Positions 58,915 to 64,000 of a DNA stretch of 64,000 nt are shown here, one piece after another. The number at the start of each line of letters is the position of its first letter. Position 1 is the first letter of the stretch. Origin of the DNA: Rhodanobacteraceae bacterium (GTDB taxonomy: Bacteria > Pseudomonadota > Gammaproteobacteria > Xanthomonadales > SZUA-5); assembly GCA_024234055.1 (NCBI GenBank), contig JACKOW010000009.1, positions 124,001 through 188,000 on the forward strand, given 5' to 3'. The translations under genes and the position numbers were made by a program. The notes beneath the pieces were generated by a model. It had not been told where the DNA came from and did not search any database. It worked only from the letters and a program-made list of their open reading frames with translations.

Positions 58915-60297
58915 TCAGCCGCTGTCGGCAAGACGAGCGTAGCTGGCGCTCCACAAGTCCTGGTACGGGAAGCTCGACGCCATCGCGATACGAACCCGAC
59001 GAACGCTCCGAACGACCCAGGCGCCGATCTTCAGCAACTTCAAACGCAGCGTGCCGCAGGTTGCCTGAGCCAATTCAGTGCCGGCGAGTGCTTTTCGCCG
59101 CAGCGCGTCCATCAGGACATAGGCAAACGACGACAACCACAGACGCAACTGGTTGCCGAGCATGGTGGCCGTCGACGTGCGATCCGCGAACAGGTCCCCT
59201 TGGCATTCCTTGATGCGGTTCTCCATCTCCCCGCGAGCGCAATACAGATCTTCGTACAGCGCTCGCGCTGACCACGTCTCGGATGTCAGCGAGGTCACCA
59301 CAAAGCGCGGATTGCTTAGACCCGGTAACTGTTCTGCCTTGCCCACCACGCGGCGCTCACGACTCCAACTCTTGCGCGTCGAATAACGGAAATCCGTGAA
59401 CTCCCGCTCCGCCTTTCCGCTGCGCGCCTGGCGCGCCTGAGCCCGCGCCAAAGCCGGCTCGAGCACCTCGATCAAACGCGCGTTCTTGGCCAGTCCAAAC
59501 ACGTAGTCAACGGCGTTGCTCTCGCACCACGCCATCAGCTCCTCGCGTGCAAAACCGCTGTCCGCCCGAAGCGTGATCCGCACCTTGGGCCAGCGCTTGC
59601 GGATCTGTCCCACCACCCGATCCATCTCTTCAACCGCGCCCGCGCTGCCGTCGATGTTCGACCGGCGCAGCTTCGCTGCCAGCAGATGCTTGCCGCAAAA
59701 CACGTACAACGGCAGGTAGCAGTAACCATCGTAATAACCATGAAAGAACCGCCCCTCCTGATCCCCATGGAGCGGGTCGTCGGTCGCATCCAAATCCAGA
59801 ACGATCGACTCCGGCGGCGTCTCGTGCGCCTCCAAAAACAAATCCACAAACAACGACTCGATCTGCTCCGGATGATGCGCAATCTTTCGATAACGCTCAC
59901 CCGGCGTCGCCTTCGGCGCATGCTCCAACCGATTCAGCGTTGACTTGCCCGCCAACGGCGCACAGTCCTTGCGCTGCGCTTTGAGCTTGCCCGCCAGCAC
60001 CGCCAACACCGGATCGTGCCGCAACTGATCGTGATCGTTCAGATCCTCGTAGCCCAGTGCGATCCCAACCACACGCTGCATCACCAGCGTCCGCACCGAA
60101 TGCTCGATCAACTCAGGATCTCGACCATCTTGAAAGCACCCGGCCAGCCGATCCATGAGCTTGATCGAATCATCGACGCGACCCAGAAGCAGTGCGCCCG
60201 CGTCCGACGTGATCTCGCCGCCATCAAATCCGACAACCACCTGACGACCATCCACTTGCTCAAAAATCGTGCTCGTCGCGCTACACTGTGTCGGCAT
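58915..60297 (-). CDS. IS1380 family transposase (copy 2)
   Basis: The 460-residue product is identical to that of copy 1, with the same DDE residues ('VLDLDATDDP', 'LRADSGF', 'CARGEMENR') and the same ATG with GGAG 7 bases upstream. No frameshift or stop, so it should be functional. The strict identity implies recent duplication or gene conversion. Confidence 0.93.
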   Translation of the reverse strand: MPTQCSATSTIFEQVDGRQVVVGFDGGEITSDAGALLLGRVDDSIKLMDRLAGCFQDGRDPELIEHSVRTLVMQRVVGIALGYEDLNDHDQLRHDPVLAVLAGKLKAQRKDCAPLAGKSTLNRLEHAPKATPGERYRKIAHHPEQIESLFVDLFLEAHETPPESIVLDLDATDDPLHGDQEGRFFHGYYDGYCYLPLYVFCGKHLLAAKLRRSNIDGSAGAVEEMDRVVGQIRKRWPKVRITLRADSGFAREELMAWCESNAVDYVFGLAKNARLIEVLEPALARAQARQARSGKAEREFTDFRYSTRKSWSRERRVVGKAEQLPGLSNPRFVVTSLTSETWSARALYEDLYCARGEMENRIKECQGDLFADRTSTATMLGNQLRLWLSSFAYVLMDALRRKALAGTELAQATCGTLRLKLLKIGAWVVRSVRRVRIAMASSFPYQDLWSASYARLADSG

Positions 60298-60298
60298 C

Positions 60299-60363
60299 GG
60301 GGTTCTCCGCAAATCTCAGCTAAGTTGTTCTCGCAACTCAACTTTATCTGATTTGAGAACCCC
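60299..60363 (-). promoter_or_regulatory. RBS-sequestering hairpin of IS copy 2
   Basis: Identical to 3974-4038: GATTT and GAGAACCCC pair with GGGGTTCTC and AAATC, with GGAG of the RBS in the arm. Confidence 0.6.
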
Positions 60364-60415
60364 GGTGCACTACTTAGTGTGAGAAATGCGGGCTAGGGCT
60401 TCGCTGCATCGCCTC

Positions 60416-60450
60416 GTCACGTAGCTCGCTGCGCTCGCAACGTGACCTAC
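60416..60450. repeat. GTCACGTAGCTCG palindrome
   Basis: GTCACGTAGCTCGCTGCGCT then CGCAACGTGACCTAC. It is the same as the core of nested-repeat copy A (2133-2167), here without flanks, 23 bp from the IS end. Confidence 0.75.
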
Positions 60451-60475
60451 GTTACGGCGCGCGCGAGCCTTTCCC

Positions 60476-60510
60476 GTGCCCCGTGCCCCGTGCCCCGTGC
60501 CCCGTGCCCC
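60476..60510 (-). repeat. Five GTGCCCC heptamers near the YfcC-family stop codon
   Basis: In gene sense: TGA-GGCGGGGGAC-(GGGGCAC)5. Same unit as the 11-mer tract at 4261. Confidence 0.92.
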
Positions 60511-60520
60511 GTCCCCCGCC

Positions 60521-61972
60521 TCAGGCAAACCCGATCCACACTGCGCCGATCACGAAGGCGCTGGCCAGCGCCATCATCCAGGCCAGCCAGCGGATGATGA
60601 AGCGGGCCCAGGTCAGCCAGTCGATGCGGGCGGCGCCGAGCACGCCCATCAGCATGGCCGATGTCGGCACCAGCAGATTGGTCAGACCGTCGCCCAACTG
60701 GAAGGCCAGCACGGCGACCTGGCGGCTGACCCCGAGCAGATCTCCGAGCGGTGCCATCACCGGCATGGTCAGCGCGGCCTGACCAGAGCCTGAGGGCACC
60801 AGGAAATTGATGCCCGACTGCACCACCAGCATCAGCCAGGCGGCGAGACTGGCGGGCAGACCTTCCAGCGCATGCCCGAGGTGGTAGAGCAGGGTGTTGA
60901 GCACGGACGCCTGGCTGGGGTCGGTGCCGCCGAGCAGCAGGATCAAGCCCTTGGCCAGCGCCACGATGAGCACCACCGGCAACATCTGCGCCGCGCCGGC
61001 GCGAAAGGCTTCGGCCAGCACGTTGGCGCTGATTCCAGGACGGCGCGACATCCACGAGATCACGCCCGCCGCCAGGCCCATGGCAAAGAACTGGGCGGCG
61101 AGTTCAGGCAGGTAGTAGGCGCGCTGGGTCACGCCCCAGATCACCCAGACCATGGTTGCCGCCAGCACCGCCATGATCGAGTAATCCGAGCGCGTGGCGG
61201 CTTCCAGTCCGGCGGTGTGCTGCTCGGCGCGCACGGCCACGCCACTGCGGCGCTGCGACAGCGCATAGCGCAGCGTCATCAGAGCGCCTGCCACCGTGAA
61301 CAGGGCCCACATGCTCACCCTGAAACCGGCGCCCGATACCGGCGGCAACCCGGCCACCCCCTGGGCAACGACCACGCTGAACGGGTTCATCCAACTGGTG
61401 GCGAAACCCACCTGGGTGGCGACGAAGCTGACCAGTACGGCGGTGAAGGCGTTCAAGCCCAATCGGGCAAACACCGGCACCAGGATCAACACGAAGGGAA
61501 TGGTTTCCTCGCCCATGCCGAAGATCGCCCCGCCCAGCGAGAACAGCAGGAACAGGCCGGGAATCAGGATTTCCATGCGGTGTTCGAAACGGGCAACAAA
61601 GCCAGTCAGCGAGCGATCGATGGCACCGGTGCGCATGAGCACACCGAAACTGCCGCCGAGCACCAGCAGGAAGGCGGCAATGCCCACCGCCGAGCCGAAC
61701 TTGTCGCCGGCCACCAGTCCTTCAAAGGGCAGGTTCAACAGTCCCAGCTTGCCGCCCTCGGCAAACACAGGCACTGCCTGGGCATCGCCGCTGCGCTCAT
61801 AGCTCTCCAGTGCGATCGAGACCTCGCGCGATCCCTCATGGGTGCTGACCTCGGCGAAGCGCCCCGGTGGCACAAAGGCCACCACCAGCGCCACCAGCAG
61901 CGCCACCAGGGCCACGATCAACAAGGTGTCGGGGGCGCGGCTGGGCGCAGTCTGTGTTTCGGCCTGGGTCAT
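60521..61972 (-). CDS. YfcC family membrane carrier
   Basis: A 483-residue inner-membrane protein with about 12 helices. 'MGEETIPFVLILVPVFARLGLNAFTAVLVSFVATQVGFATSWMNPF' and 'QSGINFLVPSGSGQAALTMPVMAPLGDLLG' are the two inverted-repeat signature regions of the YfcC (DcuC-like, ArsB/NhaD superfamily) carriers. These are annotated as C4-dicarboxylate or basic amino acid carriers. The substrate is not settled; the next gene, a cyanophycinase-like peptidase, makes an amino-acid or dipeptide role plausible. It is divergent from that gene by 160 bp. Confidence 0.85.
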   Translation of the reverse strand: MTQAETQTAPSRAPDTLLIVALVALLVALVVAFVPPGRFAEVSTHEGSREVSIALESYERSGDAQAVPVFAEGGKLGLLNLPFEGLVAGDKFGSAVGIAAFLLVLGGSFGVLMRTGAIDRSLTGFVARFEHRMEILIPGLFLLFSLGGAIFGMGEETIPFVLILVPVFARLGLNAFTAVLVSFVATQVGFATSWMNPFSVVVAQGVAGLPPVSGAGFRVSMWALFTVAGALMTLRYALSQRRSGVAVRAEQHTAGLEAATRSDYSIMAVLAATMVWVIWGVTQRAYYLPELAAQFFAMGLAAGVISWMSRRPGISANVLAEAFRAGAAQMLPVVLIVALAKGLILLLGGTDPSQASVLNTLLYHLGHALEGLPASLAAWLMLVVQSGINFLVPSGSGQAALTMPVMAPLGDLLGVSRQVAVLAFQLGDGLTNLLVPTSAMLMGVLGAARIDWLTWARFIIRWLAWMMALASAFVIGAVWIGFA

Positions 61973-62132
61973 TTCGTGCTCCTGGTCAACGGCGCGGTAG
62001 GTACAGCCGTGAAATTGCGGGAAAGCGACAGATTCTTGGATCCAATCGCCAGGGACTCTTCATCTGCGTGTCGAATCCGGTCCTCCGGCGAGGCGCTCGG
62101 CTAGGATTTGATGCCGGTCTGCCCAGGACGAA

Positions 62133-63764
62133 ATGCCGATGTCGAAGGTCTTGCTGCGTCTGCTGCCCATGCTCGTGCTGCCGATCGCAGTCGCCGCGAT
62201 GGCGCCGGCCACGGCTGCTGACGGTCCCAGGCTGCTGCTGGCCGGCGGAGCGCTGCCTGTGTGCAGCAACGACAGCCCCGCGGCATGCCTGCCCGGCAAG
62301 TCCCCGGGCCCTGCCAGCCTGGGGCAGCGTCATCGTCTGGATCCGGATGGCATTGCCCGGGTGGCCGCTGGCGCCTGGAGCCAGGGCCGTGAGCGCGAGC
62401 GCCGGCGCATCGTGGCGGCGTTGAAACGCTGGCATCGGCGCGCTGGCGATCTCGATTTCGATGTCGGCGATCTGTCCACGGCGCTGGCGGCCAGCGCCAG
62501 CCTGCGAGACCGCGAAGTCTGGGCTGCGCTGGCCGGATTCGAGCGCGATCTGGTGCTTGACGCACTCGAAAACCGCATCGTGACCGAGCGCGTGGCGCTG
62601 GAAGATTCCCGTGCCGAATCGGGGGCAGCAGTCTATCGTGAGTTCGTCGCCATGGCCCGAGAGATCAGCGGTCGCCAGCGACCGCGAATACTGGTCAGCA
62701 CCGCTTCGGGACGCGATCCCTTTGCCGCCATCGAGTTCTATCTGGAGGTCTTTGCCCAGGCCGGCGCCGAAGTGCGCTGGTTGCCATTGGATCATGCTCT
62801 GCGCGCCGCCCAGGATGATCCCCAGCGCTTGTGCCTGCAGCTGGATCGGCTGCGTGGCGAACGCCTGGGCGCCGACGACCGAGCGCGCCTGTATCCGCAG
62901 CGTGCGGCCGAACTGCAGGCCGCCTGTCTGGCGCCGCAGCAGCTCACTGAAGCTCTGGACTGGGCCGATGGCGTCTTTCTCAATGGCGGCGACCAGAGTT
63001 TCACGCGCGCAGCCTGGTTTGATGCCGATGGGCGCACGCCCTCGGCACCACTGCAGTTGTTGCTGCAGCGACTGGAACGCGGCACCCTGGTGATGGGTGG
63101 CACCAGCGCCGGCACCGCAGTACAAGCTGCGCGGCCTGCCCAGGGTGCGGCGGCGATGATCGTCAGCGGGCCCGCACTGCCCGAGGGGGCCGCGGTAGCG
63201 CTGCGCCGACTGCCACCGGATCCGGATTGCCGCCGAGCCGGGAGCTGTGGCGGCGTCAATCCCGATGCGCTGATGTATCAGCCCGACGGCGGACTCGGCA
63301 GTTTTCCGCTCGGCGTGCTCGACACCCACTTCTCGAATCGCGGTCGCGAGTACCGCCTGGCGCGCCTGCTGCAGGAAAGCAATGTCGAATTCGGCCTGGG
63401 TATAGACGAAACCACCGCGTTGCGGCTGGATTGGATCGAAGGACAATGGCAAGGTAGGGTCATTGGCCAGGGCGCCGTGAGCGTGCTCAGGCGCATCGAT
63501 GATCAGCGCATCGGTCGTCAGCGCTTCCCTGGCGGCAGTGCCTGGATCCTGCCTGGGACAATGCCCGTCGGCGCATGCCGGTTGCCGGCCGCGCCGGCAG
63601 TGTCGGTGGCCGCCGACAGCGATGCCCTGAGTCAGTTTCTCGATGGTTTGACCCGCGCCCGGGCGGTGCCCTTGACGCTGGTCGATGGCCATCGTTCCGT
63701 GGCGGCCGGGCAGCTTTGCGCAGCCGACGACGGTGCCGGTCAGATCTGGGAGCTGCCGCGCTGA
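62133..63764 (+). CDS. Secreted cyanophycinase-like S51 peptidase
   Basis: A 543-residue exported protein with a signal peptide (about 1-29, 'LLPMLVLPIAVAAMAPATAA'). The S51 core shows 'ADGVFLNGGDQSFTRAAW' and the nucleophile elbow 'LVMGGTSAGTAVQAARPAQ' with catalytic Ser (about 328). 'FPLGVLDTHFSNRGREYRLARLLQ' and 'VEFGLGIDETTALRLDW' complete the cyanophycinase pattern. These enzymes cut multi-Arg-poly-Asp to Asp-Arg dipeptides. Being secreted, it would scavenge, not mobilise, a store. It is longer than cytosolic cyanophycinases (about 270 residues) by an N-terminal helical region and a C-terminal tail. ATG 62133 or 62139. Confidence 0.85.
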   Translation: MPMSKVLLRLLPMLVLPIAVAAMAPATAADGPRLLLAGGALPVCSNDSPAACLPGKSPGPASLGQRHRLDPDGIARVAAGAWSQGRERERRRIVAALKRWHRRAGDLDFDVGDLSTALAASASLRDREVWAALAGFERDLVLDALENRIVTERVALEDSRAESGAAVYREFVAMAREISGRQRPRILVSTASGRDPFAAIEFYLEVFAQAGAEVRWLPLDHALRAAQDDPQRLCLQLDRLRGERLGADDRARLYPQRAAELQAACLAPQQLTEALDWADGVFLNGGDQSFTRAAWFDADGRTPSAPLQLLLQRLERGTLVMGGTSAGTAVQAARPAQGAAAMIVSGPALPEGAAVALRRLPPDPDCRRAGSCGGVNPDALMYQPDGGLGSFPLGVLDTHFSNRGREYRLARLLQESNVEFGLGIDETTALRLDWIEGQWQGRVIGQGAVSVLRRIDDQRIGRQRFPGGSAWILPGTMPVGACRLPAAPAVSVAADSDALSQFLDGLTRARAVPLTLVDGHRSVAAGQLCAADDGAGQIWELPR

Positions 63765-63771
63765 GCGCAAT

Positions 63772-64000
63772 TCAGCCGGCATGATCGGTGGACATGGCCC
63801 AGACCTGCCGCAGATCCTGAAGGCCGAACAGCTCGGCCTGCTCTGCGCTCAGTGATAATTGACCGTCCTCGCGGAAGGCCGCAATCGCCAGACAGACCAC
63901 GTTGCCCTGATCGGCCGTCAGCAGCATCGGGCCAGGGCGTTTGGCGCCGAAACCGGTCCCCAGATCCAGCGGGTAGCGACCCACGGCGCCCGTACAGGGC
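63772..64000 (-). CDS. Unrecognised protein, C-terminal part (5' end outside window)
   Basis: The frame is open to the window edge, so at least 75 C-terminal residues are visible. They read '...YPLDLGTGFGAKRPGPMLL', 'NVVCLAIAAFREDGQLSLSAEQAELF' and end 'WAMSTDHAG'. I do not recognise the family. It is convergent with the cyanophycinase-like gene, only 7 bp between stops. Confidence 0.5.
   Translation of the reverse strand, partial: PCTGAVGRYPLDLGTGFGAKRPGPMLLTADQGNVVCLAIAAFREDGQLSLSAEQAELFGLQDLRQVWAMSTDHAG

Larger units (their letters stand above)
58688..60392 (-). mobile_element. IS1380-type insertion sequence, copy 2 (1705 bp)
   Basis: Same length, orientation and ends as copy 1 (TIRs 58688-58703 and 60377-60392), with CTAG on both sides (58684-58687, 60393-60396). 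Two differences seen from copy 1 (G/A near 3412 and C/T near 3610 of copy 1 numbering) are silent. The flanks beyond CTAG are unlike those of copy 1, so it is a separate insertion. Confidence 0.93.

Noticed and set aside
61986..63782. A 598-codon frame antisense to the cyanophycinase-like gene
   Set aside because: It mirrors the sense gene's third-position GC and shows no domain.

Overview
The window is about 64 kb of GC-rich bacterial chromosome (no phage, plasmid or rRNA genes seen). Gene content and order point to a gammaproteobacterium of the Xanthomonadales/Lysobacterales, probably near Rhodanobacteraceae. The pointers are a tolQRAB-pal-cpoB-queE-queC run after ruvB and ybgC, a radC/coaBC-dut-algC block, a TrpS with a long C-terminal extension, secreted proteins with a C-terminal 'IFANGFE' signature, and 'SGWGL...PVWY' secreted modules. 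The assignment is inference from sequence alone.

Layout. 1-7.3 kb: the 3' end of a secreted DUF11-type protein, an MFS carrier, a 1705-bp IS1380-type insertion sequence (copy 1) and a propeller-sensor diguanylate cyclase. 7.6-16.1 kb: a DUF1993 protein, a small S4 RNA-binding protein, a phosphoribosyltransferase, a POT peptide transporter, a secreted papain-like protein with a very acidic repeat tail, an M14 carboxypeptidase and HemW. 16.5-21.4 kb: rdgB and rph (overlapping), a TonB-like protein, a secreted SGWGL-module protein, exonuclease III and an RsbW-like ATPase whose stop codon is the insertion site of a 244-bp MITE. 22-31.6 kb: a modular carboxylesterase, tRNA-Lys, trpS, an AmpG-like permease, a ribbon-helix-helix protein, cca, a DUF3034 outer-membrane-like protein and a lipoprotein truncated hemoglobin. 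31.8-43.1 kb: a GT-B protein and an HD-like protein (overlapping), radC, coaBC-dut-algC, an Hpt protein divergent from a hybrid histidine kinase, and an RlmI-like methyltransferase. 43.3-48.4 kb: a quinone-oxidoreductase-like protein, a GGDEF-EAL protein and arginase. 48.8-58.5 kb: ruvB-ybgC-tolQRAB-pal-cpoB, queE, queC and a SpoIIE-type phosphatase. 58.7-64 kb: IS copy 2, a YfcC-family carrier, a secreted cyanophycinase-like protein and a partial gene.

Most coding content is housekeeping: envelope integrity (Tol-Pal), nucleotide-pool and cofactor synthesis (rdgB, dut, coaBC), tRNA maturation and queuosine (rph, cca, queE/queC, trpS), DNA repair (xth, radC, ruvB) and cyclic-di-GMP or phosphorelay signalling.

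The unusual part is the intergenic DNA. Several genes end directly in tandem 7- or 8-bp G-run repeats that begin at or close to the stop codon and are G-rich in the mRNA sense; these could form RNA G-quadruplexes. Other spacers hold nested three-shell palindromic repeats with an exchangeable core, 18-bp GTCCAGAC palindromes, GTGGGAG/GTAGGAG REP units, a two-copy 160-bp element, and a 28-bp-arm hairpin between tolQ and tolR. The IS carries a hairpin that would bury its own ribosome binding site in read-through RNA.
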